A stretch of DNA of 64,000 bases, from assembly GCA_963695645.1 (NCBI GenBank), contig CAVOHC010000001.1, forward strand, positions 1 through 64,000. Reading direction: 5' to 3'. Source of the DNA: DATBGO01 sp963695645 (GTDB lineage Bacteria; Actinomycetota; Actinomycetes; Streptosporangiales; Streptosporangiaceae). Both the position numbers and the translations under genes were made by a program. Within the stretch, counting starts at the first letter, position 1; each line of letters starts with the position of its first letter. Of the stretch, positions 1 through 8,436 are shown piece by piece. Below the pieces are notes generated by a model. The model saw nothing but the letters and a program-made list of their open reading frames with translations. It was not told the origin of the DNA and did not search any database.

Positions 1-1200
1 ACGGGCGATTCCCTCGGTGTCTTCGGCGGATTCCAGCACGCAGGTCGGATGCAGGTTGCCGTCGCCAGCATGTCCGAAGGTCGCCATGGTGACCCGGTGC
101 CGGGCGGCTATCGCGTCGATGCGCGCGACCATCTCGGCCAGCCGCGGCCTTGGCACGCTGGCGTCCTCGAGAATCGTCAGCGAGCCCAGCCGGGACAGCG
201 CCGGAAGGGTGCAGCGCCGGGCGGTCAGCAGCGCCTCGGACTCGGTGACATCACCGGCGGTCTGGACTCCGATTGCACCGGAGTCCTCGCAGATAGCTGT
301 GATTCGCTCAAAGCTGCGTGCCACGGTCGCCTCATCACCGTCGTCGCCGAACAGCAGCAGGGCGCCGGCATTGGCATGCAGGCCCAGATGCGCGTACTGC
401 TCGACCGCGTCCATGCAGCTGCGGTCGAGAAACTCCAGCGTCGACGGGATCACCCCCGCGGCGAGGATGCCGGAAACGGCACGGCCGGCCTGAGTCAGGG
501 AGTCGAAGTAGGCCAGGCCGGTGCGACTGGCGGACGGATCTGGCAGGAGTGCCACCGTTACCTCGGTGATCACGCCGAGAGTACCCTCGGATCCGGTGAT
601 CAGCCGGGTCAGGTCGTAGCCCGCGACATCCTTCCAGAGCCGGCCGCCGGTCCGCATGATCTCGCCGGTCGGGAGCACGACCGTCAGCCCCAGCACGTAG
701 TTGCGGGTGACACCGTACTTCAGCCCACGCAGCCCGCCGGCGCACGTGGCGACGTTGCCGCCGATCGTGGAGACGGTGCGGCTGCCCGGATCGGGCGGGT
801 AGAACAGGCCATGCGCCGCCGCAGCATCGTTGAGCGCCACAGTCGATACTCCCGGCTCGGCTCGTGCCAGCATCTCCTCGGGCGCTACCTCCAGAATGCT
901 GTTCATCCGCGCGGAGGACAGCACGATGCCGCCGGTAAGCGGGACGGTGGCGGCGCACAGATTGGAGCCGGCGCCCCGCGGGACAACGGGGATACCGTGA
1001 TCGGTGGCCAGCCGCAGGATCCGTGCGACCTGCTCGGCGTCCGCCGGCGCGATAACAGCATCCGGCATCCCGCGGAACAACGGTGTCGCGTCGCGCGCGT
1101 ACACGACAAGCTCGCCATCTGCCAGCCGGAGGTTCTCCGATCCCGCGATGGCGCGCAACTCGGTCAGAACCGGCCGAGGAATTCGGGATTCAGGAAGCAC
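1..1200 (-). CDS. FAD-linked oxidase, GlcD / D-lactate dehydrogenase type (3' end outside window)
   Basis: Flavoprotein of the FAD_binding_4 / FAD-oxidase C family, which oxidises D-2-hydroxy acids such as glycolate or D-lactate. The 400 codons present show the FAD-binding signature PRGAGSN at about residues 74-80, PPDPGS at 135-140 followed by TIGGNVAT, and near the end HAGDGNLHP, the metal/substrate histidine block of the C-terminal cap domain. The family is usually about 450-480 residues, so roughly 50-80 residues are missing beyond base 1. The start is GTG at 1200; an in-frame TAA lies three codons upstream, leaving little choice. It is transcribed leftward, divergent from the thioesterase gene. 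The precise substrate cannot be read from the sequence. Confidence 0.9.
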   Translation of the reverse strand, partial: MLPESRIPRPVLTELRAIAGSENLRLADGELVVYARDATPLFRGMPDAVIAPADAEQVARILRLATDHGIPVVPRGAGSNLCAATVPLTGGIVLSSARMNSILEVAPEEMLARAEPGVSTVALNDAAAAHGLFYPPDPGSRTVSTIGGNVATCAGGLRGLKYGVTRNYVLGLTVVLPTGEIMRTGGRLWKDVAGYDLTRLITGSEGTLGVITEVTVALLPDPSASRTGLAYFDSLTQAGRAVSGILAAGVIPSTLEFLDRSCMDAVEQYAHLGLHANAGALLLFGDDGDEATVARSFERITAICEDSGAIGVQTAGDVTESEALLTARRCTLPALSRLGSLTILEDASVPRPRLAEMVARIDAIAARHRVTMATFGHAGDGNLHPTCVLESAEDTEGIAR

Positions 1201-1407
1201 TGTCAGTTAAGCAAACACGCCTGCCATGACGTTTGTCCATCCCGCCACGGTTGCGTCACCGACGCGGTTGGCAAGGGATACGCGCCGAGCGCCGGGAGGG
1301 TAAACATCGCGGCAGCGAGGCCGAGGCGCTCAGCCCCGGGCTGGGGCGAACGGGTGACCGCTCCACCACGCGCGCTGCTGGTAGTCATCTTCTGCTACGA
1401 CTATGCC

Positions 1408-1860
1408 ATGGACGATCCTGCCAGTTCCCAGCGTGGCCCGGGCGCCGACGACGGCCGCGGCGCCGAGGCCGCCAGCCGGTTCGTTGCCCGGTCCGGCCTC
1501 GTTATCGATTCGGCCGACGGAGCCCGCGTGGTCGGGCACATCGACCTCGGGCCAGATCACCACACCCCATGGGGCGTGGTGCACGGCGGTGTCTATACGA
1601 CCGCCGTCGAAACCGCCGCCAGCGTCGGCGCCAGCCTGGCGGTACGAGACCGGGGGCAGTTCGCGGTGGGTGTGCACAATGCGACCGATTTCCTGCGCCC
1701 GGCTACCTCCGGCCGTGCCCAGGTGATCGCCGAGCCCCTGCAGCAGGGCCGTGTCCAGCAACTGTGGCTGGTCACCATCACCAACGAACGCGGCAGGGCG
1801 CTGGCACGCGGCCAGCTGAGGCTGCAGAACGTTCCGCTTCCCGGCGCACGCGCAACTTGA
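1408..1860 (+). CDS. PaaI-type hot-dog fold thioesterase
   Basis: A 150-residue single hot-dog domain protein of the PaaI/YbgC-like acyl-CoA thioesterase family. The motif WGVVHGGVYTTAVETAAS (about residues 55-72) carries the HGG turn at 59-61 and the acidic residue E68 at the catalytic position of the family. The C-terminal strand contains RALARGQLRL. ATG at 1408 is chosen because the conserved domain starts within about 30 residues and the frame upstream encodes only composition-biased sequence antisense to the neighbour. It ends at a GC-rich hairpin shared with the convergent hydrolase gene. The acyl-CoA substrate is unknown. Confidence 0.82.
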   Translation: MDDPASSQRGPGADDGRGAEAASRFVARSGLVIDSADGARVVGHIDLGPDHHTPWGVVHGGVYTTAVETAASVGASLAVRDRGQFAVGVHNATDFLRPATSGRAQVIAEPLQQGRVQQLWLVTITNERGRALARGQLRLQNVPLPGARAT

Positions 1861-1867
1861 CGGACCT

Positions 1868-1886
1868 GCCCGGCCTCTGGCCGGGC
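1868..1886. terminator. Hairpin between convergent genes
   Basis: Perfect inverted repeat GCCCGGCC-TCT-GGCCGGGC (8-bp arms, 3-nt loop) eight bases after the thioesterase stop and before the end of the convergent hydrolase gene. There is no U-tract, as is common for actinobacterial terminators. Confidence 0.6.
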
Positions 1887-1961
1887 CGCACAAGCGATGC
1901 TACGCGCCATCCCCGGCGGAACCAGCCGCCCGCCGGCCGGGCCGAAGGCGGTGAGCGGTGG

Positions 1962-2540
1962 TCATGTCAAGCGGCCCAGAAAGCTGAGCACGCGCTGCGT
2001 CAGCAACGTGGCGGCGCCTTCGTCGTAGGACGGCAGGCTGCTGTCAGCGAACAAGTGCCGGTCGCCGGGGTAAAGGAACAGCTCCGCGCCCTCGGTCGTC
2101 TCGACGAGATCGCGGGCGGCGTCGAGATCGCCTTCGGTGACGAAGAACGGGTCGGCGGCCATCGCGTGGATCTCGAGCGGGACGCCCTGCGGCCACGGAC
2201 ATCCGAACTCCGTCGGCGGGACACAGGAATGAAACAGCAAGGCTCCCTGCGCGCCCGGACGCGTCTGGGCGAGCATCTGTGCTGGCAGCACCCCCAGCGA
2301 GAACCCGGCATAGACGATCTCGTCGGGCAGGCCCTCAGCCGCGAGCCGGCCCCGCTCGATGACAGTGCCGAAGCCGACCTGCTCGGCATAGCCAACGCCG
2401 TCGTCAAGGGTGTCGAAGGTCCTGCCCTCGTAGAGGTCGGGCGCGGTCACCCGATGGCCGGCGTCACGGAGGTCGTCGGCGAACTGGCGGATGCCGTCGG
2501 TGAGGCCCTGGGCGTGATGGAACACGACGACGTCGGTCAA
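1962..2540 (-). CDS. Dienelactone hydrolase family alpha/beta hydrolase
   Basis: A 192-residue alpha/beta hydrolase of the dienelactone hydrolase family. It begins LTDVVVFHHAQGLTDG, has the nucleophile elbow GFSLG (serine in place of the cysteine of classical DLH), the acid-bearing segment MAADPFF and a C-terminal GDRHLF with the catalytic histidine. TTG at 2540 is preferred because a GGAG ribosome-binding site lies about eight bases upstream and the homologous fold starts there; an in-frame ATG at 2627 would add 29 residues of unlikely sequence. DLH-family proteins hydrolyse lactones or esters; the natural substrate here is unknown. Confidence 0.82.
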   Translation of the reverse strand: MTDVVVFHHAQGLTDGIRQFADDLRDAGHRVTAPDLYEGRTFDTLDDGVGYAEQVGFGTVIERGRLAAEGLPDEIVYAGFSLGVLPAQMLAQTRPGAQGALLFHSCVPPTEFGCPWPQGVPLEIHAMAADPFFVTEGDLDAARDLVETTEGAELFLYPGDRHLFADSSLPSYDEGAATLLTQRVLSFLGRLT

Positions 2541-2776
2541 TGGTGGCTCCTTGCTTACGGTTGGGCAGCCCGGGATCGCATGGTGCATCGCTCCCACGCC
2601 GAGCGAGGCTACGCCTCGCCCTGGCATAGTGCGCCGGCCCGGCGTCGAACATCCTAGCCGGGTGTGATGGCGGGGTGCGATGGTGTGTTCTAGTGCCAGC
2701 TCCTAGGCTGGCGTCTGCTGGCGAAGTCTTGGCGCCACGCCGGCTATAGCTGCCGTTGCCTGGAAGAGGTGATCCG

Positions 2777-3370
2777 ATGAGCCAGGCCACCAGCCACAGC
2801 GAGGGCGGGCACTCGCCGCTGCGGGAAGTTGCCGAGCAGGTCAGGCATCTTTGGTGGATTCCCCTCCTCGCGGGGCTGGTCTCGATCGGGCTCGGGCTCG
2901 CGATCCTGGCCACTGACTGGACCGTGCATGCCCTGGTCATCACCACGGGCCTGATCTTCATCATCCGCGGGATCGCCCTCGCCTTCAGCCCCGCCTACGC
3001 CGGGCGGACCGCGGGCGAGCATGTCGTCGCCGGGATCGCCGCGGTCATCGCCGGCGTTGTCCTCGTCGCCTGGCCCGGCCCGTCCCCGCTCGTCCTGGCC
3101 TTCTTCGTCGGCGCCTGGCTCGCCGTGTCCGGCAGCTTCCACATCATCACCTCCTTCTCCCGCCGCCGGGAGCTACCACACTGGGGTTTCACCTTCTCGC
3201 TTGGCCTGATCGAGTTGCTGCTCGGGATCTGGGCGATGCGAAGGCCCGAGGCAAGCCTGGCGCTGCTGATCACGATCATTGGCCTGTGGGCGGTGCTGAC
3301 GGGTGTTATCTACTGCGTGCTTGCCTTCGAGATCCGTAACGCTGCCCGGGCGGTTGCCACAGCACCGTAG
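2777..3370 (+). CDS. HdeD-like DUF308 membrane protein
   Basis: A 197-residue integral membrane protein with six predicted hydrophobic segments arranged as three hairpins. This is the DUF308/HdeD organisation, with paired short helices, an intervening SRRRELPHWGF loop and RRPEASLAL. HdeD in enterobacteria is linked to acid resistance at high cell density; the function in actinobacteria is not established. ATG 2777 follows an AGAGG Shine-Dalgarno at about eight bases. It appears to be a single-gene unit. Confidence 0.78.
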   Translation: MSQATSHSEGGHSPLREVAEQVRHLWWIPLLAGLVSIGLGLAILATDWTVHALVITTGLIFIIRGIALAFSPAYAGRTAGEHVVAGIAAVIAGVVLVAWPGPSPLVLAFFVGAWLAVSGSFHIITSFSRRRELPHWGFTFSLGLIELLLGIWAMRRPEASLALLITIIGLWAVLTGVIYCVLAFEIRNAARAVATAP

Positions 3371-3509
3371 TCATCTCAAGCGGCCCAGCTCCGGAGGGCC
3401 GGATTCACCCCCAGAGAGTGTGACTGCCGCTCGTGCACCCGGCAGCCTTGACTTTGGCGAATCCCAGATATGCTCGACGAGCCTGCCGGGTGGGAGCTGG
3501 GGTGCGCTG

Positions 3510-4235
3510 ATGGGCGAAGGACTGAATCCGATCGAGGCTGGCAAGAAGCTGCATGAACACGGTGAGCACCTGCGCGAGCAGACCGATGCGGGAGACGGTC
3601 ACGGTCAGGGCGACGACCGTCATTCCCGGATCGTGCAGATCTGCGAGGCTGTGCTGCTAGCGCTCGTCACGGTGACGGCGGCCTGGGCCGGCTACTCAGC
3701 AGCGAAATGGGGCACAGCATCGCGCGTCGACATTGCCCAGTCCTCGACGCTGCGCAACATCGCTACCCGTGACGACCTCACCGCCATCTCGCTCCGCAAT
3801 TTCGACGCCGCGACCTTCAACGCATGGTTCACCGCGTTCACCCTGAACAGCCCGCAGAAGGAGGCGATCGCGGTACGCCGCTTCCGTCCGCAGTTCCGGG
3901 TCGCCTTCGACGCGTGGCTAGCGACCGACCCGCTGCACAATCCGCATGCCCTGCCTGGCCCGACCTACATGCCCCAGTACAAGCTGGCTGCGCAGGCGCA
4001 GGCCAACGCGCTCGACAATCAGGCAACCGAGAAGTTCAACGCGGGCAACCAGGCAGGGCTCGTGGGCGACAACTACGTCCGGATCACGGTGTTCCTTGCC
4101 GCGGTGCTGTTCCTGGTGGGCATCGGCAGTTCGTTCAAGCTGCATGGCGTGCGGTACGCGCTGGTCACGTTCGGGTCCGTGCTGCTGATCCTGTCGATCG
4201 TGCTGATCGTGCGGCAGCCGGGACTTCCGAGCTGA
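3510..4235 (+). CDS. Conserved membrane protein of unknown function (three TM segments)
   Basis: A 241-residue protein with a charged, His-rich N-terminus (about 1-40), one membrane segment around residues 43-62 (LLALVTVTAAWAGYSAAKW), a roughly 120-residue extracytoplasmic or cytoplasmic helical region, and two closely spaced C-terminal membrane helices ending in a short basic tail. The layout resembles DUF4337-like membrane proteins, but the assignment is not certain. ATG 3510 has a weak upstream GGGAG. It is codirectional with the HdeD-like gene 139 bp away; no function can be assigned. Confidence 0.65.
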   Translation: MGEGLNPIEAGKKLHEHGEHLREQTDAGDGHGQGDDRHSRIVQICEAVLLALVTVTAAWAGYSAAKWGTASRVDIAQSSTLRNIATRDDLTAISLRNFDAATFNAWFTAFTLNSPQKEAIAVRRFRPQFRVAFDAWLATDPLHNPHALPGPTYMPQYKLAAQAQANALDNQATEKFNAGNQAGLVGDNYVRITVFLAAVLFLVGIGSSFKLHGVRYALVTFGSVLLILSIVLIVRQPGLPS

Positions 4236-4455
4236 CGCCGGACCGGGCCGGGCGGCCACCCCGCGCCGCGACGGATCAGCGCAGTTAAGCAGCCTGAGCA
4301 GTGCATCGGCCCCCGGTCTCCCGCGCCCTGGGCTATGCGTGACGACGCTGCCGCCCTAAAGTTCTGATATGGCCGGAGATCGCGGTGGGCCATGGTGAAT
4401 TCCCGGACAGCAGTGAGCTGTCTGTCGGCGGTCACGATAGGGGGTCGGTGACCTG

Positions 4456-5874
4456 ATGAGCAAGATTTCCCCGGGCGTACTTGCCCCGCCGCACGAGATT
4501 CTCACGCCGGATGAGTGGCGCTCCAGGGGCCGCGAGCGGCGCAGGCAGACGCCCCGGCCGAGCCATGCACAGTGGGCACCGCCGAAGGACCGGCCCGATC
4601 CCATCACTATTCTCGAGGAGCAGGCCAGGACCCGGGTACCGGATCTCATACCCATCCGCTACGGACGCATGGCCGCCTCGCCGTTCGCGTACTTCCGCGG
4701 CGCGGCTGCGCCGATGGCATGGGATCTCGCGCACACGCCCACGACTGACATCCGGGTGCAGGCCTGCGGTGACGCCCACCTGCTGAACTTCGGCATGTTC
4801 GCGGCACCCGACCGGCGGCTGGTCTTTGACGTCAACGACTTCGATGAGACACTCCCGGCGCCGTTCGACTGGGACGTCAAGCGCCTGGCGGCTAGCTTCG
4901 CAGTCGCGGCGCGGGACAACGGCTTCTCCGACCGCGACGCCCATGCTGCGGCGCGGCTGGCCGTCCGGAGCTATCGCACCCAGATGGCAAGCTACGCCAC
5001 GATGCGATTTCTGAAGGTCTGGTACTCCAGGATCGATGTCGAGGAGGTGACCAGGCTGTTTGACGCGCTCCAGCCCAAGGAGGCCGTGCGCCGCCGCCGC
5101 CGGGACATAGCCAAAGCGCAGAGCCGCACGAGCCTGAAGGCGTTCCTGAAGATGTGCGACCAGGTCGAGGGGCAGTACCGGATCCGGCCGGCCCATCCGG
5201 TCATCGTCCGCTTTCCCATCGAGCTTTACCCCGGTGTCCTCGATGAGCTGCGCAGCGCCGTCGCGCTCTACCAGCGGACGCTGGAGGAGGACCGGCGCGA
5301 GGTGCTGCGCCGCTACTATTTCGGCGACTTCGCGCGCAAGGTCGTCGGCGTAGGGTCGGTCGGCACCGAGGCCTTCGTCATGCTGCTACTCGGCGACCGC
5401 GAGGACGAGCCGCTGTTCCTCCAGATGAAGGAGGCACAAGAGTCGGTGCTGGCCCCGTTCGCCGGCAAGAGCGAATACAGCCACCAGGGCGAGCGAGTGG
5501 TCAGGGGCCAGCGGCTGACGCAGGCCGCCACCGACCCGTTCCTCGGCTGGACGAGCGGTATCGGGACCGACGGTGCCGCCATCAAGGACTACTACGTGCG
5601 CCAGCTGCGTGACATGAAGGGCAGCATGAGCGTCCCCTTGATGGATCCTCTCCAGCTCAACTACTACGGCAGGCTCTGCGGCTGGGCACTGGCCCGAGCG
5701 CACGCCCGGACCGGGCGGGCGACCGTGATCTCCGGCTACCTGGGCATGAGCGAGGACTTCGACCACGCCGTGGCGGATTTCTCGGTCGCCTATGCCGGCC
5801 AGAACGAGCAGGATTACCGGCGGTTGCTCGAAGCCGTCTCCGCCGGGCGCGTGCTGGCGACAGTCGAGCGGTGA
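4456..5874 (+). CDS. DUF2252 family protein
   Basis: A 472-residue DUF2252 protein, close to the family's usual length. Recognisable blocks are PIRYGRMAASPFAYFRG near residue 70, VQACGDAHLLNFGMF near 105, VFDVNDFDETLPAPFDWDVK near 122, and the C-terminal GRLCGWALARAHART. The GDxHLxNFG and DFDE motifs recall the catalytic loop and metal-binding aspartates of aminoglycoside-phosphotransferase-like kinases, so a kinase-like fold is likely, but the reaction is unknown. ATG 4456 is preceded by GGTGACCTG without a strong Shine-Dalgarno. The 264 bases after the stop contain no supported gene. Confidence 0.85.
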   Translation: MSKISPGVLAPPHEILTPDEWRSRGRERRRQTPRPSHAQWAPPKDRPDPITILEEQARTRVPDLIPIRYGRMAASPFAYFRGAAAPMAWDLAHTPTTDIRVQACGDAHLLNFGMFAAPDRRLVFDVNDFDETLPAPFDWDVKRLAASFAVAARDNGFSDRDAHAAARLAVRSYRTQMASYATMRFLKVWYSRIDVEEVTRLFDALQPKEAVRRRRRDIAKAQSRTSLKAFLKMCDQVEGQYRIRPAHPVIVRFPIELYPGVLDELRSAVALYQRTLEEDRREVLRRYYFGDFARKVVGVGSVGTEAFVMLLLGDREDEPLFLQMKEAQESVLAPFAGKSEYSHQGERVVRGQRLTQAATDPFLGWTSGIGTDGAAIKDYYVRQLRDMKGSMSVPLMDPLQLNYYGRLCGWALARAHARTGRATVISGYLGMSEDFDHAVADFSVAYAGQNEQDYRRLLEAVSAGRVLATVER

Positions 5875-6138
5875 CAGCCCGCTGGCCGCTCTGCTCCGCG
5901 TGGCTGACCTTGGCTGCCCAGCCCGGCACGCCCAGATCTGCGGTCGGTCCAGGTTCCAGCGGGCACCCGCAGCGCAGCACCCGCAGCGGAGTCATCGCTC
6001 CAGGCGCCGGCTGCCTGACGAGGTGCTCACGCGGAGGTCTGATGGGTGTCCATGCCGAGCGTGCGGACCTGCGCTGAGGCGCTCACCGCCGTCGCGCTCG
6101 ATTTCTGCCGCTGAGACGGCCCGGCCCGCACGGCCCGA

Positions 6139-7761
6139 CTAGGCGCCCCTGGTTCCTGCCGTGGCGGCCGGCCCGTCTACCGAGTCGGCGGAGTCGAGGG
6201 CGGCCCGGGTCTCGTCGTATCCGTTCGGCAGCCGGAACGCGCGGAAGATAACGGTGAGCACGACCGCGACCACCAGGTTGACGGCAAGAGCGGCGACAGC
6301 GATGTAGGTGACGTGTCCGAACACCGGAGCGGTGGAGGCGCCGAAATGCGCCTGGCCACCCCCGGCCGTCATATAGGCCTGGACCGTGCCGTACGTCATT
6401 CCAGACGCCCAGCCGGCGATCAGTGCAAAGCGATGGAACCAGCTTGTGTACAGGCTGATCACGATCGCCGGGAAGGTCTGCAGGATCCAGATTCCGCCGA
6501 GCAGCTGCAGATTGATCGAGAACGTCTTGTTCAGCTCGAGCGCGAAGCCCAGCGCGCCTACCTTCATGACGAGTGAGGCCAGCCGCGCTACCCGCGTCTC
6601 CTGGGCCGGGGTGGCATCGGGATTGACGAACTCGCTGTAAATGCTGCGGGTGAACAGGTTCGCCGCGGCAATAGACATGATGGCTGCGGGGACGAGCGCG
6701 CCGATGACAATCGCCGAGTAGCCGATTCCCGCGAACCAGCTGGGGAACATATGCTCAAACAGCAGCGGCACCGCTAGCTGCGAGTTGCCGCCGCCGGCCT
6801 TGACGCCGGCGTTCACGGCCGGTGTCGCCCGCGCCAGGTAGCCGAACAGCGCGATGAGGCCGAGCATCAGTGAGTAGGCAGGCAGCATGGCCACGTTGCG
6901 CCTGATCACGTTGCGCTGCCTGGCCGCGAATACCCCCGTGGCCGCGTGCGGGTACATGAACAGCGCCAGCGCGGAGCCGAGCGCGAGACTTGCGTAGGCC
7001 CATTCGCCGGAGGGCGCCACAATCAGGCTGCCGAACGGCTTGCCGGTCGCCGGGTTCACCGTCTGCAGGTGCGCCGACGAAGCACCGAAGATATGTCCCC
7101 AGCCGCCCAGCCTGGCCGGGATATAGATTATCGCGACGATGACCGTCACGTAGATAAGAGCGTCCTTGACGAAGGCGATCAGGGCCGGAGCGCGCAGTCC
7201 GGCAAAGTAGGTATAAGCAGCAAGAACAATGAACGCGATGATCAGAGGCAGGTCCTTGCTGAACGCGCTGCCCGAACTGCCGCCGACTCCCATGACGGTC
7301 AGCACCGACTCGATGCCAACTAGCTGCAGGGCTATGTACGGCATGGTGGCAAGGATCCCGGTCAACGCCACCGCGAGCCCGAGGCCCTGCGAGCCGTACC
7401 TGCCCCGGGCGAATTCGGCGGGCGTGACGTAGCCGCGCGCGCGGGCGGCCGACCACAGCCGCGGGGCGAAAATGAACACGATCGGCCAGACCACGATCGT
7501 GTACGACAGCGCGTAGAACCCCGCGGCGCCGACGGCGTATACCAGGGCCGGCACGGCGATAAATGTATATGCGGTATACAGGTCACCGCCAAGCAAGAAC
7601 CAGCTGACAAAGGTTCCGAACCCGCGACCGCCGAGACCCCACTCGCTCAGCTGCATCGGATCCTCGGCCGGGCGCCATCTGGCTGCGCCGAAGCCGATCA
7701 TGGTCACGGCTAGGAATGAGACGACGAGGATGGTGAATGCCACCGGATTCACGTGACTCAT
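6139..7761 (-). CDS. Sodium:solute symporter (monocarboxylate-type SSS family)
   Basis: A 540-residue SSS-family permease with about 13 membrane segments. It shows the WGLGGRGFGTFVSWFLLGGD segment (about residues 43-62) typical of the acetate/pyruvate/lactate branch (ActP, MctP), plus GYVTPAEFARGRYGS and AANLFTRSIYSEF. It should take up a short organic acid driven by Na+ or H+. ATG 7761 overlaps the stop of the upstream DUF3311 gene by four bases (ATGA), so the two are translationally coupled. The SSS permease plus DUF3311 pairing is standard for monocarboxylate transporters. The longer frame upstream of 7761 is not used because it enters the DUF3311 gene. Confidence 0.9.
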   Translation of the reverse strand: MSHVNPVAFTILVVSFLAVTMIGFGAARWRPAEDPMQLSEWGLGGRGFGTFVSWFLLGGDLYTAYTFIAVPALVYAVGAAGFYALSYTIVVWPIVFIFAPRLWSAARARGYVTPAEFARGRYGSQGLGLAVALTGILATMPYIALQLVGIESVLTVMGVGGSSGSAFSKDLPLIIAFIVLAAYTYFAGLRAPALIAFVKDALIYVTVIVAIIYIPARLGGWGHIFGASSAHLQTVNPATGKPFGSLIVAPSGEWAYASLALGSALALFMYPHAATGVFAARQRNVIRRNVAMLPAYSLMLGLIALFGYLARATPAVNAGVKAGGGNSQLAVPLLFEHMFPSWFAGIGYSAIVIGALVPAAIMSIAAANLFTRSIYSEFVNPDATPAQETRVARLASLVMKVGALGFALELNKTFSINLQLLGGIWILQTFPAIVISLYTSWFHRFALIAGWASGMTYGTVQAYMTAGGGQAHFGASTAPVFGHVTYIAVAALAVNLVVAVVLTVIFRAFRLPNGYDETRAALDSADSVDGPAATAGTRGA

Positions 7762-8021
7762 TTCCGCAACCCCCCGGCATCCCCGGGCCGGGCATCTGAT
7801 GTGGGCTTGGCTTTCAGCAGCGCGTAGCAGAGCCAGCACACGATGGCGACCACGGGTACCAAGATCAGCTGATACCAGTAGAAGAAGGGAAAATCGCCCA
7901 GCTTCGGCATCGAGCGCGCATAGAAAGGCACCCACAACGTGCCGCCCATAGCGACCAGCAGGAGGACCGCGGCGGCGACCCGCGTGGCGGGCCTGTTGCC
8001 TGCGGGAGCGGACCGGGCCAT
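7758..8021 (-). CDS. DUF3311 small membrane protein, symporter partner
   Basis: An 87-residue protein with two membrane helices (VAAAVLLLVAMGGTLWVPFY and FYWYQLILVPVVAIVCWLCYAL) and a short charged tail, matching DUF3311. These proteins are almost always encoded immediately upstream of SSS monocarboxylate permeases and may be accessory subunits. It overlaps the symporter start by ATGA and is the first gene of this two-gene leftward operon. Confidence 0.85.
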   Translation of the reverse strand: MARSAPAGNRPATRVAAAVLLLVAMGGTLWVPFYARSMPKLGDFPFFYWYQLILVPVVAIVCWLCYALLKAKPTSDARPGDAGGLRK

Positions 8022-8436
8022 CGCAGCCTCTCAGGGGTGGGCGCGCCGCGGCCGGCCCTCGCCAGTCCGCAGCATGCGAACGAATGTGGACACAATGGTG
8101 CAACATCAACGGCCGGGCAATTAGCCTTTCCGGCGCATTGGAGGCCGGCGGACGCGTAACCGGTCGTGCGCGAGACCGTGACGCCAGGTGCCCCCGCCCA
8201 GCCCAAACCACGCCCAGCCGTCCCGGATCGGCCCGCTGGCCAGTTACTGCGGCGGCCAGGGGTGCGCGGGGCGCGGGGGCTGGCACGGCACGCCGAGGGC
8301 ATCCCGCAAGCCGGGCACAGGTAGGGTCATGGTCGCTTGCAGAGCGAGGACAGGGTGCTGTCACGGATTGAGGCTGAATCCGGGCGGCGAAGCTCAGGTC
8401 TCGCGCGCCAAGCTGCGGGACTTATGGAGGTCACCG
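8022..8436. other. Intergenic region between divergent genes
   Basis: 415 bp separating the leftward DUF3311/symporter operon from the rightward ATPase gene. It should hold both promoters. Codon composition does not support a gene, and no convincing operator palindrome was found. Confidence 0.4.
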